NCBI GenBank assembly: GCA_913057875.1
Contig: CAJXPI010000002.1
Location: forward strand, 1 to 48,962
Length of the DNA: 48,962 nucleotides
Origin: an uncultured Flavobacteriales bacterium
GTDB taxonomy: Bacteria > Bacteroidota > Bacteroidia > Flavobacteriales_G > Salibacteraceae
Direction of reading: 5' to 3'
This document shows positions 10,106 to 20,946 of the stretch, in pieces. Positions within the stretch are counted from its first letter, which is position 1, and the number at the start of each line of letters is the position of its first letter. Made by a program: the position numbers and the translations under genes. The notes under the pieces were generated by a model. The model did not search any database, was not told the DNA's origin, and saw only the letters and a program-made list of their open reading frames with translations.

Positions 10106-10175
10106 TTCGACTTCGCTCAATGACCTTTAATAAAATTTACAAAATTCCAAAGGGCGTTGACTGAGCGGAGTCGAA
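10106..10175. repeat. Imperfect inverted repeat (TTCGACTTCGCTCAATGA ... TGACTGAGCGGAGTCGAA), a Bacteroidota-style intergenic repeat
   Basis: Arms 10106-10123 and 10158-10175 are near-perfect reverse complements separated by an AT-rich spacer. Confidence 0.75.
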
Positions 10176-10198
10176 GGCAGCCAAAAGGTTGACCCCTT

Positions 10199-10674
10199 TT
10201 ACCAAACCACCCATTTTTGTTGTTGAATTACTCTACCCTGAGAAACCAAGGCAACTAAACACAAGCCTTTTTGAGTAAGGTTTACTTCTACATCAAAATC
10301 TTTTTGCGTTACTGGAATAGTTTCTACCAAAACACCTAGGGTATTAAATATCTTTATTTGAGCATGCGCATCATACGCATTTAAAGAACCCGAGAAACCA
10401 TAAAAAATATTTAAAGACGAATGAGATAGTATCTCATCCTTTCTTATCTCTATCACTTGTTGGTTAAGCTTCACAGCCTCCAAAAACACCTTATTGTTTC
10501 TATAATTTTTTTCTGAACGAAGTAATAATAATCACCTATCTCCATCGCATTGGGGGTTGAATTAGTTGTCCCGTCTTCGTCAAAAGCCTTATTAAATACA
10601 CTTTGCGCTTGCCCTAAAAAAGGAACCTCCAAAACGGCTAAAACAAACAGTTTTCTAATTATTGAACCACCCAT
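10199..10674 (-). pseudogene. Frameshifted small secreted protein with T9SS type-A-like C-terminal domain
   Basis: ORF 10674-10471 (signal peptide, ...GDYYYFVQKK) and ORF 10489-10199 (sorting domain ...VIQQQKWVVW) join in frame if one A is added to the A7 run (T7 on + strand, 10506-10512). Confidence 0.7.
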
Positions 10675-10742
10675 TTTTGTTGTTGAATTACTGTACCATT
10701 TTGCATAATTACCACCAAATATAGCCCATTTGAAGAGTCAAT
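10659..10742 (-). pseudogene. Orphan C-terminal T9SS sorting-domain fragment (IDSSNGLYLVVIMQNGTVIQQQKWVVQ*)
   Basis: Translated minus-strand tail with the same VIQQQKWVV end as the next ORF; 28-bp direct repeat 10205-10232 = 10665-10692. Confidence 0.7.
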
Positions 10743-10770
10743 CCCCCTAACCCCCTCCTCCAAGGGGGAA
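10741..10770. repeat. C/G-tract intergenic repeat (ATCCCCCTAACCCCCTCCTCCAAGGGGGAA)
   Basis: CCCCCTAACCCCC followed by AAGGGGG hairpin-like arms, abutting the orphan sorting-domain fragment. Confidence 0.6.
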
Positions 10771-10869
10771 ATGAAAATCCGGATTCATTAAAGGTCATAA
10801 GAACTCAAATTTAGCCATAAAAAAAGCGACCCAAAATGGAATCGCTTTTTCAATATTGTGAGTGCTAGT

Positions 10870-12108
10870 TTACAGTCCTAGTAGAACCTCGGCTGGTTCT
10901 TTACCACCAAAAATTAATTTGGTTGGATCTTCTAACATTTCTTTTACTGTTTTCAAGAATCCTACAGAATCCTTTCCGTCAATTACACGGTGATCGTAAC
11001 TTAAAGCTACGTACATAATTGGACGAATAACCACTTCTCCGTTAACGGCTACCGGACGCTCAACAATGTTGTGCATACCTAAAATAGCACTTTGTGGAGG
11101 GTTGATAATTGGCGTACTTAACATAGACCCAAATACACCACCATTGGTAATTGTAAATGTACCTCCAGTCATTTCTTCTACGCTTAATTTTCCGTCACGG
11201 GCTTTCAATGCTAAACGCTTCACCTCTGCTTCAATTTCAGCTAAGCTCATTGTTTCTGCATTTCTAATTACAGGAACCATTAACCCTTTTGGAGCCGATA
11301 CAGCAATTGCGATATCTGCGTAATCATACGAAATCATATCATCACCGTCAATCATAGAATTCACGAGTGGGTATAATCTCAATGCTTCCGCACATGCTTT
11401 AGTAAAAAACGACATAAACCCAAGGTTTACTCCGTGATGTTCACCAAATGCTTTCTTGTATTTTGCACGTAAATCCATGATAGGCTTCATATCTACTTCA
11501 TTAAAAGTAGTTAGCATAGCCGTTTCATTTTTCACAGAAACCAATCGCTTAGATAGTTTTCTACGAAGCATGCTCATTTTTTTACGCTCTTCATTTCTTT
11601 CTCCGGTTGGAGAGAAAATGGTAGATGAATCTACGCCACCCGTTAGGTACATATCTACATCATCACGTACAATTTTTCCGTTAGATCCTGAAGCATTTAC
11701 TTTACCAGGGTTTACAGAATTTTGTTTCATTACTTCTTTAGCCAATGGTGTTGCTTTCACATCAGCCATTGGTGCTGCTGCCGCTTTTGGCGCTGCAGGA
11801 GCTGCTGCCGGAGCCGCTTCTTCTGCCGTTGGAGCTGCATCGCTAGCCGAAACAAAATCAGCTGGTTTCTCTGCATCGGTATCAATAGTACACACTACTT
11901 GTCCTACTTGTACTGCGTCACCATCTTCAGCAATCAAAGTAATTACACCCGATGCTTCTGCTGGTAATTCTAACGTAGCCTTATCCGAATCAATTTCGGC
12001 AATAATCTGGTCCGTTTCTACGTAATCTCCGCTTTCAACTAGCCATTGGGCTATTTCCACTTCTGTGATCGATTCTCCCGGACTTGGGATTTTCATTTCC
12101 AAACTCAT
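10870..12108 (-). CDS. sucB: Dihydrolipoyllysine-residue succinyltransferase (2-oxoglutarate dehydrogenase E2)
   Basis: Lipoyl domain [17 protein letters not shown], Ala/Pro linker, catalytic [25 protein letters not shown]. Confidence 0.95.
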   Translation of the reverse strand: MSLEMKIPSPGESITEVEIAQWLVESGDYVETDQIIAEIDSDKATLELPAEASGVITLIAEDGDAVQVGQVVCTIDTDAEKPADFVSASDAAPTAEEAAPAAAPAAPKAAAAPMADVKATPLAKEVMKQNSVNPGKVNASGSNGKIVRDDVDMYLTGGVDSSTIFSPTGERNEERKKMSMLRRKLSKRLVSVKNETAMLTTFNEVDMKPIMDLRAKYKKAFGEHHGVNLGFMSFFTKACAEALRLYPLVNSMIDGDDMISYDYADIAIAVSAPKGLMVPVIRNAETMSLAEIEAEVKRLALKARDGKLSVEEMTGGTFTITNGGVFGSMLSTPIINPPQSAILGMHNIVERPVAVNGEVVIRPIMYVALSYDHRVIDGKDSVGFLKTVKEMLEDPTKLIFGGKEPAEVLLGL

Positions 12109-12110
12109 AA

Positions 12111-14807
12111 CTATTCGAATACTTGGTCTATAATTCTTTTTTGTCTTTCGGCTGCCACTTGTGATGAACCTGAAGCAGGACTTCCACTTGGCTTACGAGC
12201 AATTACTCTTGGTTGGTAGGTATACATTTTTCTTAAAATGTAACTCCACGCACCCATATTTTCTGGCTCCTCTTGTGCCCAAACTAGTTCAGCACCTTCG
12301 TAGCTTTTCAAAATTGCATCAATTTTAGTAAAGTTTAATGGATACAATTGCTCAATTCGAACAAGAGCTACATCTTCTCTTCCTAATTCTTGTCTTTTTT
12401 GTAGTAATTCGTAGTACAATTTACCATTTAAGAAAACCACACGTTTTACTTTTTTAGGATCCACTGTATCTGCAATTACATCCTGGAATCCACCAGTTGC
12501 AAATTCTTCTTTAGTAGACACACATAAAGGATGTCTCAATAAAGATTTTGGAGTGAACACCACTAATGGCTTACGGAATTCTCTTACCATTTGTCTTCTC
12601 AATAAATGGAAGTAATTAGCGGGAGTGGTCACGTTTGCTACTGCAAAGTTTCCTTCGGCCGTTAATTGTAAGAAACGTTCCATACGAGCACTTGAATGCT
12701 CTGCACCTTGACCTTCATACCCGTGAGGCAATAGAATAACCAATCCGTTCATGGTTTTCCATTTGTCTTCAGCTGCACTTAAAAACTGGTCAAAAATGAT
12801 TTGTGCTCCATTGGCAAAATCACCAAACTGCGCTTCCCATAAAGTCAAGGTATTTGGAGATGCCATCGCATACCCATAATCAAATCCTAGTACGGCATAT
12901 TCAGAAAGGAATGAATTGTAAACCGTAAACTCACCTTGGTCCTTTTGAATATTATTTAATGGAATGTATTTGTTTTCTGAATCTTCTTCTGTTACTACAG
13001 AGTGACGATGAGAGAATGTTCCACGCTCTACATCTTGTCCACTTAAACGAACATTATGATTGTTAGCTAACAAAGAGGCATAAGCTAAAAGCTCACCCAT
13101 TGCCCAGTCCAACTTATCATCCTCCACCATTTTTAAACGGGCTTGGAATAATTTCTGGATTTTTCTAAAAATCTTTTTATCGGCAGGTAACGAAGAAATT
13201 TGTTTCGCTAATCTAACCACTTCTTTTACAGGTACCGATGTATCTACATCTTCTAAAAGCGCTGCTTTAGAACCTGCTGGATAGTTTTCCCAATACTCGT
13301 GCATGAAATCGGTAATATGCGCATGTTCCGCATTTTTTGCTTTTTCAAAGCCGGCATTGAAATACACTTCCGATTCTTCTTTAATTGCTGCAATTCTCTC
13401 TGGAGTAATTACGCCTTCGGCTAAAAGTCTTTTAGCATAAATCTCTTTCGGATTTAAATGCTTAGCAATTGCCTTGTACAATAATGGCTGTGTAAAACGA
13501 GGCTCATCACCTTCGTTATGTCCGTATTTACGGTAACCTAAAAGGTCAATAAACACATCCTTTTTGTAACGCTGACGGAATTCCATCGCTAGATCCATTA
13601 CATGAACTACCGCTTCAACATCATCACCGTTAACATGAAATACCGGACATAAAGTTACCTTACCAATATCTGTACTGTAGGTACTAGAACGACCATCAAT
13701 ATAGTTGGTGGTAAATCCAATTTGGTTATTCACCACAATATGAATTGTACCTCCTGTTTTGTAGCCGTTAAGCTGTGCCATTTGCACCACTTCATACACT
13801 ACACCTTGACCTGATACAGATGCATCTCCGTGAATAATCACCGGTAATGCTTCTTGTTCAGACTCTAAAATATTATCAATTTTTGCACGTGTAATACCTT
13901 CAACAACCGGTCCTACCGCCTCTAAGTGCGATGGATTTGGTGCTAAAGTTAAGTGCATATTATTTCCCTGATCGGTAGTTATAGAGTGCGTAGATCCTAA
14001 ATGGTATTTTACATCACCGTCAAAATCTTCTGATTCGTATCCTTTACCTTCAAACTCGGTAAAAATACTTTCAGCTGGCTTTTTAAATATATTCGCTAAC
14101 ATATTTAAACGCCCACGGTGCGCCATTCCAATCACCATTTCCTTTACGCCCAGTTCAGACCCTTTTTCAACCAAAGCATATACTGCCGGAATTAAAGATT
14201 CGCCACCTTCTAAAGAAAAACGTTTTTGACCTACGAATTTTTTGTGAACGAATGCCTCAAACTCTACTGCCTCACTTAACTTCTTAAACATTCGAAGTTT
14301 TTGATCCGCGTTGTAAGATGGGGTATTTCTGTTTTTTTCGATTCTATCAATAATCCACTCTAACTGCTCTGGCTTACGGTTGTATACATATTCTACACCA
14401 ATAGAACGGCAATAGGTATCTTCCAAAAAGGAAACAATTTCCTTTAATTTAACGGCCCCTAATCCTAGCTTATTCCCGGCATGGAAAACAGTCTCCATAT
14501 CTTGCGGGGTAAAACCATAATATTCAGCAGAAATTGTATCCGTATACGCTCTACGCGTTCTAACCGGGTTTGTTTTTGTGAATAAGTGCCCTCTCGTTCT
14601 GTAGCCCTCAATGAGTTGAAAAACTTTAAATTCTTTTTCTACATTTTGCGAAGAAGCTCCTTCTCCGTATTGCTCTAATGCGAATTCAAATCCTTTGAAA
14701 AATTCTTTCCAAGTTTCATCTACACTGTCAGGATTGGCTTTATACTGTTCGTAGACTGCGTTGTACGCTTCTACATCGCCATTCCCAACATAAGAAAATT
14801 TGTCCAT
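12111..14807 (-). CDS. sucA: 2-oxoglutarate dehydrogenase E1 component (start taken at [10 protein letters not shown] rather than the upstream ORF start)
   Basis: [67 protein letters not shown]. Confidence 0.96.
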   Translation of the reverse strand: MDKFSYVGNGDVEAYNAVYEQYKANPDSVDETWKEFFKGFEFALEQYGEGASSQNVEKEFKVFQLIEGYRTRGHLFTKTNPVRTRRAYTDTISAEYYGFTPQDMETVFHAGNKLGLGAVKLKEIVSFLEDTYCRSIGVEYVYNRKPEQLEWIIDRIEKNRNTPSYNADQKLRMFKKLSEAVEFEAFVHKKFVGQKRFSLEGGESLIPAVYALVEKGSELGVKEMVIGMAHRGRLNMLANIFKKPAESIFTEFEGKGYESEDFDGDVKYHLGSTHSITTDQGNNMHLTLAPNPSHLEAVGPVVEGITRAKIDNILESEQEALPVIIHGDASVSGQGVVYEVVQMAQLNGYKTGGTIHIVVNNQIGFTTNYIDGRSSTYSTDIGKVTLCPVFHVNGDDVEAVVHVMDLAMEFRQRYKKDVFIDLLGYRKYGHNEGDEPRFTQPLLYKAIAKHLNPKEIYAKRLLAEGVITPERIAAIKEESEVYFNAGFEKAKNAEHAHITDFMHEYWENYPAGSKAALLEDVDTSVPVKEVVRLAKQISSLPADKKIFRKIQKLFQARLKMVEDDKLDWAMGELLAYASLLANNHNVRLSGQDVERGTFSHRHSVVTEEDSENKYIPLNNIQKDQGEFTVYNSFLSEYAVLGFDYGYAMASPNTLTLWEAQFGDFANGAQIIFDQFLSAAEDKWKTMNGLVILLPHGYEGQGAEHSSARMERFLQLTAEGNFAVANVTTPANYFHLLRRQMVREFRKPLVVFTPKSLLRHPLCVSTKEEFATGGFQDVIADTVDPKKVKRVVFLNGKLYYELLQKRQELGREDVALVRIEQLYPLNFTKIDAILKSYEGAELVWAQEEPENMGAWSYILRKMYTYQPRVIARKPSGSPASGSSQVAAERQKRIIDQVFE

Positions 14808-14891
14808 TATACTGGTTCGTTGATTTTGCCACAAAGCTACGGTGATTTGAGGGGTTAAGGAAATTAATTTCTAATAAATTTTGGGCAAATT

Positions 14892-16343
14892 TTAATCCCC
14901 AAATTTCAATATATGGTAGATACCCTTAATGCTTACCATACGAGTAATTAAGGCCCAAATACCACCAAAAATGAGCAAGCCTAAAAAGGTGATTTTGTGA
15001 TCTAAATCTAACTCAAAAAGTGAATTTCCGGCTAGGTATAAGCCTAAGGAAAAGAAACATAAACTTAGCATTAACTTCCAATTGGGTTTAGTTTTAAATT
15101 GTATACCCACGTAAATTAACTGTAAAACCACCACCACCAATTGGGTGGCTAAAGTGGCCCATGCCGCACCTTGAATTCCTTGTACTGGAATAAGTTGATA
15201 ATTTAGAACCACATTCACCAAAAGTCCGACCATAGAAATGACATTCAAACTTTTCAAATCTCCATTAGCGGTTAACAAAGTACCAAAAACATAAGTTGAA
15301 GCTAAGGGAATAAATGTAAACATTAAGATGGTTTGCACCTCAGCCGATTTTTGAAATTCTACGGAATAAAAAATGCGGATAAAATCCATACCGTAAAAGT
15401 AAACGGCAGCAGCCCCTAAAATGGCGGGTGTAACCAATAACCTAAAAGACAAAGACATTAAATCTACCACACTTTCTTTCTGTGCAATCATTTTAGAAAA
15501 CATGGGTAATAATAGGGTAGCAAATAACAAGGAAAACATACTTGCCATTTCTGGTAAACGATAACCTTGCGCGTACACTCCCGCCTCATATACACCTGTA
15601 TCTCCAGGTAATAATTCTTCAATCATAATCACATCTACCCGGTAATATATAGTCATGATTAAGGTGAGTACAGCAAATGGCAAGCTCCTTCTAACTAGGG
15701 AAGGTACTTCTTTAAAATCAGGCTTTACAAAATGTAGTTTTACCTCAAAAAGCAAAATACCTAAAGCTACCAAAATAGTGGTAAAATAAGCAGCTCCTTG
15801 GGCGTAGGCGAACCACTCAATTTGAAAAGGAATGGATGTTACATTTCCCCAAAGCAATACCCCACAAATCAAAATCATGAGCAACCTATCCAGTACCGAA
15901 ATAATACTATCAACCTTAAAGAATTGCAACCCTGCAAGATTGGCCCGTAAAAACAAAACGATAGACAAAAGCACTTGATTCCCGCCTACAATAATCAATA
16001 AATGGAGAAAATGAGGTGGATAATGCATAAACCATTTGCCCACCGTCATTACTAACAGGATAAACAAAATTCCAAATCCTAGCTTAACCATAGAAAGTGT
16101 GGAAAGTAATTGACTTGCCGCTTTCGGGTTTTGAGAAATATTTCGGTTTTGGAAATTATTAATTCCAAAGTCGAGAATGATGTGAAATAAAAAAGAGAAA
16201 TTTAACATGGTAAAGTAAATACCATATTGCTCAGGCCCCACCGTATTTTGAACAGCCGCCCCAATTCCAAGCACCCAGAATGGCTTAATCAGGAGATTAA
16301 GAAAAAGTAAAAATCCTAAATTAGTTATGAATTTCTTTTGCAC
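14892..16343 (-). CDS. Polysaccharide biosynthesis/flippase family membrane protein (MATE/Wzx-like)
   Basis: About 12-14 hydrophobic segments; YRVDVIMIEELLPGDTGVYEAGVYAQGYRL typical of flippases. Confidence 0.85.
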   Translation of the reverse strand: MQKKFITNLGFLLFLNLLIKPFWVLGIGAAVQNTVGPEQYGIYFTMLNFSFLFHIILDFGINNFQNRNISQNPKAASQLLSTLSMVKLGFGILFILLVMTVGKWFMHYPPHFLHLLIIVGGNQVLLSIVLFLRANLAGLQFFKVDSIISVLDRLLMILICGVLLWGNVTSIPFQIEWFAYAQGAAYFTTILVALGILLFEVKLHFVKPDFKEVPSLVRRSLPFAVLTLIMTIYYRVDVIMIEELLPGDTGVYEAGVYAQGYRLPEMASMFSLLFATLLLPMFSKMIAQKESVVDLMSLSFRLLVTPAILGAAAVYFYGMDFIRIFYSVEFQKSAEVQTILMFTFIPLASTYVFGTLLTANGDLKSLNVISMVGLLVNVVLNYQLIPVQGIQGAAWATLATQLVVVVLQLIYVGIQFKTKPNWKLMLSLCFFSLGLYLAGNSLFELDLDHKITFLGLLIFGGIWALITRMVSIKGIYHILKFGD

Positions 16344-16455
16344 GAGCGTAATTTCAACGCCAAATGTAAGTTGCTATTGTTTAATAGGAGTAGATTAGTT
16401 TAGAAAGAAACTCAAAATTTGTACATTCGCCCCAATAAAAACAACGCACCGAATC

Positions 16456-17598
16456 GTGAAAATTGCAGTAAATACACGTTTATTATTACCCGGTAAATTA
16501 GAGGGTATTGGATGGTTTACCTATGAAACCTTAAAGCGGATTACCCAATCGCATCCAGAGCACGAATTTTTGTTTTTATTTGACAGAGAATACAGTGAGG
16601 AATTCATTTTTGGAGACAACGTTACTCCTATTATTGTGCCTTTGCAAGCGCGTCATCCTATTTTGTATTACATCTGGTTTGAGTGGTTAGTTCCTCCTAT
16701 TTTAAGGAAGCATAAGGTAGATTTATTCTTATCACCTGACGGGTATCTGAGTTTACAATCTGAAAAACCACAACTTGCGGTTATTCACGATATTAACTTT
16801 GAATATTACCCACGTCATTTACCTTGGTTTGAACGCAAATATTACCGATTTTTCTTTCCAAAATTTGCTGAAAAAGCGCGAAGAATTTCTACCGTTTCGC
16901 AGTTTAGTAAAGAAGATATTATTCGTCATTACGAAATTGAACCCGAAAAAATTGATGTGGTTTACAACGGTGTATCTGATGTATACAAACCGGTAAATGA
17001 AACGGTGAAAGCAGCTACTCGAAAAGAATTTACCAATGGAAATGAGTATTTCATTTTTATTGGATCTATTCAACCTAGAAAAAATTTAGCACAGTTATTC
17101 AAAGCGTTTGACGCCTTTAAAAAGGCTAACAACACGGATATTAGATTACTGATAGTTGGCGAAAAAAGATGGTGGACCAAAGCCATTGAAAAAGCGTTTT
17201 CAGCCATGGAATTTCAAGATGACGTGATTTTCTCGGGAAGACTTGAGCAAGAGGATTTAAGCCGAGCTTTAGCCTCTTCTCTAGCCTTGGTTTACGTTTC
17301 CTTTTTTGAAGGGTTTGGAATTCCAATTGTAGAAGCCATGAACTGTGACGTACCGGTGATTACCTCAAACGTGACTTCTATGCCAGAAGTAGCGGGAAAA
17401 GCAGGGGTTTACGTGAGTCCATTTGACTACCAATCTATTAGAGAAGGAATGGAAAAAATTGCCTTTGACAAAGAATTGGTGGCTGAATTGATTGCGGCAG
17501 GAAAAGAGCAAAGACAAATATTTAGTTGGGATTTAACCGCTGAAAAGCTGTGGAGTTCTATTGAAACATGTGTGAATGAGTTTAAGTCTATTTCATAA
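16456..17598 (+). CDS. Glycosyltransferase family 4-like (GTG start)
   Basis: [61 protein letters not shown]. Confidence 0.92.
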   Translation: MKIAVNTRLLLPGKLEGIGWFTYETLKRITQSHPEHEFLFLFDREYSEEFIFGDNVTPIIVPLQARHPILYYIWFEWLVPPILRKHKVDLFLSPDGYLSLQSEKPQLAVIHDINFEYYPRHLPWFERKYYRFFFPKFAEKARRISTVSQFSKEDIIRHYEIEPEKIDVVYNGVSDVYKPVNETVKAATRKEFTNGNEYFIFIGSIQPRKNLAQLFKAFDAFKKANNTDIRLLIVGEKRWWTKAIEKAFSAMEFQDDVIFSGRLEQEDLSRALASSLALVYVSFFEGFGIPIVEAMNCDVPVITSNVTSMPEVAGKAGVYVSPFDYQSIREGMEKIAFDKELVAELIAAGKEQRQIFSWDLTAEKLWSSIETCVNEFKSIS

Positions 17599-18157
17599 TC
17601 CCGAACTATTAGAAGCTGGGTGCGATGAAGCCGGAAGAGGCTGTTTATCGGGACCTGTAGTAGCAGGGGCCGTTATTTTGCCTCCAGATTTCAAAAACGA
17701 TTTATTGAACGACTCCAAAAAACTAACGGAGAAACAACGGTACAAACTACGACCAATCATTGAAAAGGAAGCGATTGCTTTTGGGGTTGGAATTGTTTCG
17801 CATACCATCATTGATGAAATCAATATTTTAAACGCTTCGTTTTTAGCGATGACTCAAGCGGTTCAAAAACTTAAGATTCAACCGGAACATTTATTGATTG
17901 ATGGTAATCGCTTTAAATCAGAATTAGACATTCCTTTTACATGCATGGTAAAAGGAGATGCACGGTTTATGAGTATAGCGGCCGCTTCGGTACTAGCGAA
18001 GACCTATCGGGATGATATTATGACGGAGTTACACGAGGAATATCCGGAGTACGGATGGGCAAAAAGCAAAGGTTATCCTACCAAAGCCCACCGAGAAGCT
18101 ATTGTAAAACATGGCGCTACCCCTCATCATAGAATGTCTTTTACCTTAACTAAATAG
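17576..18157 (+). CDS. rnhB: Ribonuclease HII
   Basis: [43 protein letters not shown]. Confidence 0.95.
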   Translation: MSLSLFHNPELLEAGCDEAGRGCLSGPVVAGAVILPPDFKNDLLNDSKKLTEKQRYKLRPIIEKEAIAFGVGIVSHTIIDEINILNASFLAMTQAVQKLKIQPEHLLIDGNRFKSELDIPFTCMVKGDARFMSIAAASVLAKTYRDDIMTELHEEYPEYGWAKSKGYPTKAHREAIVKHGATPHHRMSFTLTK

Positions 18158-18161
18158 GCTC

Positions 18162-18962
18162 ATGCGTAATTGGTTCTTCATTCTATTTGTTGTTTTAGTT
18201 ACTGGATGTTCTTCAAATGAAGATAAAGCGACTACTGAGAATTCCAGTAAAAAGGAAACCATTTCCAGTACCAAAAAGGAAAAGAAAGCTACACCTGCAA
18301 AACCGATAAAAGAGGTTAAGAAACACCCGAAACTAACCAACGAAAATGTGGTTCGTTTTATGACTAAATACGGGAAAGAAAATCCAGAAACCATTCTGAG
18401 ACTCTCCTGTAAATTTGGTGATATTGACATTAAACTGTACACCAACACGCCCATTCACCGAGCAAATATGGTTTACTTAACCAAACAAGGATATTTTGAT
18501 TTAACCCAGTTTTATAGAGTAAGCCCAAATTTTGTAGATCAAGCGGGTAACTCAGACGAGTGGGATTGTCAAGTAAAGCGTGCTGAAATTGGTGGATACA
18601 CTTTACCCGCAGAGTTCACTCCCAAAAACATTCACAAGTTTGGCTCTATTGCCATGGCTAGACGATACGATAAAAACCCAACAAAAAGATCCTCTCCCTT
18701 TGAATTTTATATCACTCTTGGTCATACCTATAACGATAAAGAAATGCGTAGCCATGAGCGTGAGTTTGGCACCAAATATACCGATACGCAAAAAGACATT
18801 TTCAACACTCTTGGTGGTGTTCCTTATTTAGATCAACAACATACGGTTATTGGGGAAGTAATAAATGGTATGGACGTGGCCTTGGAACTAAATAAAGTCA
18901 AGGTAGACGGAAGAGAGTGGCCCTTAGACGAGATTGCAATTACGATGAAGGTAATTCGTTAA
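18162..18962 (+). CDS. Cyclophilin-type peptidyl-prolyl cis-trans isomerase lipoprotein
   Basis: Lipobox VLVTGCSS; FYRVSPNFVDQAGN, GSIAMARRYDKNPTKRSSPFEFYITLG, HTVIGEVINGMDVA. Confidence 0.88.
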   Translation: MRNWFFILFVVLVTGCSSNEDKATTENSSKKETISSTKKEKKATPAKPIKEVKKHPKLTNENVVRFMTKYGKENPETILRLSCKFGDIDIKLYTNTPIHRANMVYLTKQGYFDLTQFYRVSPNFVDQAGNSDEWDCQVKRAEIGGYTLPAEFTPKNIHKFGSIAMARRYDKNPTKRSSPFEFYITLGHTYNDKEMRSHEREFGTKYTDTQKDIFNTLGGVPYLDQQHTVIGEVINGMDVALELNKVKVDGREWPLDEIAITMKVIR

Positions 18963-19203
18963 TCACATCAAAAGGAATCACCTTCATTACAAAAATCACC
19001 TGAGGATCTTCACCCGAAGACTTTTCTATTTCATCCTGCACAATTTTCATGGCGGTTCTATATTCGCCAAAAACTTGGGTACTCATCGGGTTTTCTTTCA
19101 CTGAAATTTCAGCATATGAATTTAACGCGTCAATAAACCCTTGAATGGCTGAAATGTAATTCTCTTTCAGCGGGTACATACTAATATCAATAGAAACGTT
19201 CAT
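18940..19203 (-). CDS. Small protein resembling YkoF/MTH1187-type thiamine-binding domain proteins
   Basis: MNVSIDISMYPLKENYISAIQGFIDALNSY...STQVFGEY fold-like pattern; convergent overlap with upstream gene. Confidence 0.55.
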   Translation of the reverse strand: MNVSIDISMYPLKENYISAIQGFIDALNSYAEISVKENPMSTQVFGEYRTAMKIVQDEIEKSSGEDPQVIFVMKVIPFDVINELPSS

Positions 19204-19206
19204 AGT

Positions 19207-19782
19207 TTACGAATTACATTTACAGGTGAGCGGGAAAATTTTAACGCAGTCTTCAGGTAACAAATTTCTTACTCGCTTAGCCTCCTCTTCATCTAAGTAC
19301 GAATGACCGGCATTAAAAAGCTGCAACTTTTTACATTGACTTATTTCGGTAGGGATTTCTTTAACGTTGGTATAGTCAATATTTAAATATTCTAACTCCG
19401 AAAGATGTCCAATAGACTTTGGAAGCACACTAAATTCATTTTTCTCTAGATGCAAAGAGGTCAACTTTACCAAACTACCTAATTCAACGGAAATAGTATC
19501 TACTTTATTTCTACTGACATCTAAAACCTTCAGGTTTCGGAGTTGAGAAATTTCATCCGGAATTACCGTAATTTCATTCTTTCGAAGATCTAACTCTTCT
19601 AGGTTTTTAAGTTGATATACCTCTACTGGAATTTCCGTTAACTTCTGTTTTCTAAGAACAAGCACCTTTACAGAATCACCGGCTTCAATGGCCAATTTTA
19701 AATCTTTATACACCCCATTCTCTTGGGCGTATCCCGTACCTAAAAAAAGAAAAAATAACGCTATGAAATAAGCAAACCTCAT
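19207..19782 (-). CDS. Secreted leucine-rich-repeat protein
   Basis: Signal peptide; repeated LxxLxxLDLRKNEITVIPDEISQLRNLKVLDVSRNK units. Confidence 0.88.
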   Translation of the reverse strand: MRFAYFIALFFLFLGTGYAQENGVYKDLKLAIEAGDSVKVLVLRKQKLTEIPVEVYQLKNLEELDLRKNEITVIPDEISQLRNLKVLDVSRNKVDTISVELGSLVKLTSLHLEKNEFSVLPKSIGHLSELEYLNIDYTNVKEIPTEISQCKKLQLFNAGHSYLDEEEAKRVRNLLPEDCVKIFPLTCKCNS

Positions 19783-20708
19783 TTGGCCAATAAAGCTAAT
19801 GAATCTTCTTTATCTCTACCTAATTGAATCTTAAGCGCTTCTACCGACTCAAATTTTTGTTCGCTTCGTAAACGTTTTTTAAAGTTGATTTGAATTTCTT
19901 GGCCATAAATATCAGCATTGAAATCAAAAATATTTACCTCAATAGATCGTTGGTCCGTTTCATTCACCGTAGGTTTAGAACCTATATTCAACATTCCGCC
20001 ATACAGCTGATTGGCAACCACCACTTCAACGGCATAAACCCCGTTTGAGGGAATCAACTTGAACTTATTATGCACATCAATATTAGCCGTTGGAAAGCCA
20101 ATGGAATTCCCCAGTTTATTTCCGTGAATCACATTCCCCGTCATCATAAAGTCGTAGCCCAGAAAATGATTAGCCGTTTCAAAATCACCTTCATTTAAGG
20201 CCTTTCTAATCTTGGTGCTGCTAATATTAATATCTTCAAAAGTTTGCGCCTCTATTTGTTCAATCTCAAAATCGTAAGTCATGGCATACTCTTCCAGTTC
20301 AATTACTGAGCCTTCTCTATTCCTACCAAACTGGTGATCATACCCGATAACCAAAAGTTTTGCATTCAAGGTATTAACCAAGATGTCACGTACGAATTCT
20401 AGTGATGTAGTTCTTGAGAATTCCTTAGTAAAAGGAATAATCACAAAATGATCGATACCCGCTTTTTCTAAACGGTCAATCTTTTCCTCTATGGTATGAA
20501 TTAGCTTAATTTCTAAATGCGGATGAATAACCGATCTAGGATGGGGATCAAAAGATACCACCACCGTTTCTCCATGTCGCTCCTTTGCTAGTGTTTTAAT
20601 TCTATCAAGAATTACCATATGTCCTTCATGAACGCCATCAAATGTACCTGTTGTTATTACAGGAAAGGCTGGAGGAATAAAATTTTCTACACCTTGGTAT
20701 ACTTTCAA
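19779..20708 (-). CDS. ribF: Bifunctional riboflavin kinase / FAD synthetase
   Basis: TGTFDGVHEGHMVIL, GYDHQFGRNREG, SSTKIRKALNEGD, GNKLGNSIGFPTANI. Confidence 0.95.
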   Translation of the reverse strand: MKVYQGVENFIPPAFPVITTGTFDGVHEGHMVILDRIKTLAKERHGETVVVSFDPHPRSVIHPHLEIKLIHTIEEKIDRLEKAGIDHFVIIPFTKEFSRTTSLEFVRDILVNTLNAKLLVIGYDHQFGRNREGSVIELEEYAMTYDFEIEQIEAQTFEDINISSTKIRKALNEGDFETANHFLGYDFMMTGNVIHGNKLGNSIGFPTANIDVHNKFKLIPSNGVYAVEVVVANQLYGGMLNIGSKPTVNETDQRSIEVNIFDFNADIYGQEIQINFKKRLRSEQKFESVEALKIQLGRDKEDSLALLAK

Positions 20709-20946
20709 ATCCTAATTTTTAAGAATTGCAAATCTAAGCATCCCGTGGAGAAAAAACGCTTCTTTTTACAACCCAATAATTGCATCTACCTTTTGGGGTT
20801 TGAATAATTCATAGACTCTATCACCCATTATAAGCATGATAAAAATCACTACTTATAGGTAGGTTTACTGACTCTTTTATGACACCTCAATACGTATTTA
20901 CAACGCATCTTTGCGCCACATAAAATTCAATTTTCAAATTTTTAAC

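Noticed and set aside
11722-11967. Cys-rich 81-aa ORF ([20 protein letters not shown]), superficially toxin- or metallothionein-like
   Set aside because: Another antisense frame of the repetitive GCA/GCT Ala linker in sucB; no start or RBS support.
11456-12025. 189-aa plus-strand ORF opposite sucB
   Set aside because: Antisense of the Ala/Pro-rich E2 linker and lipoyl domain; the composition (Ala/Ser-rich) is explained by the sense codons.
20822-20850. Possible Fur-box-like sequence (CCATTATAAGCATGATAAAAATC) upstream of the heme cassette
   Set aside because: Only partial symmetry (TTAT-N7-ATAA) and poor match to the 7-1-7 Fur consensus; AT-rich background makes this weak.
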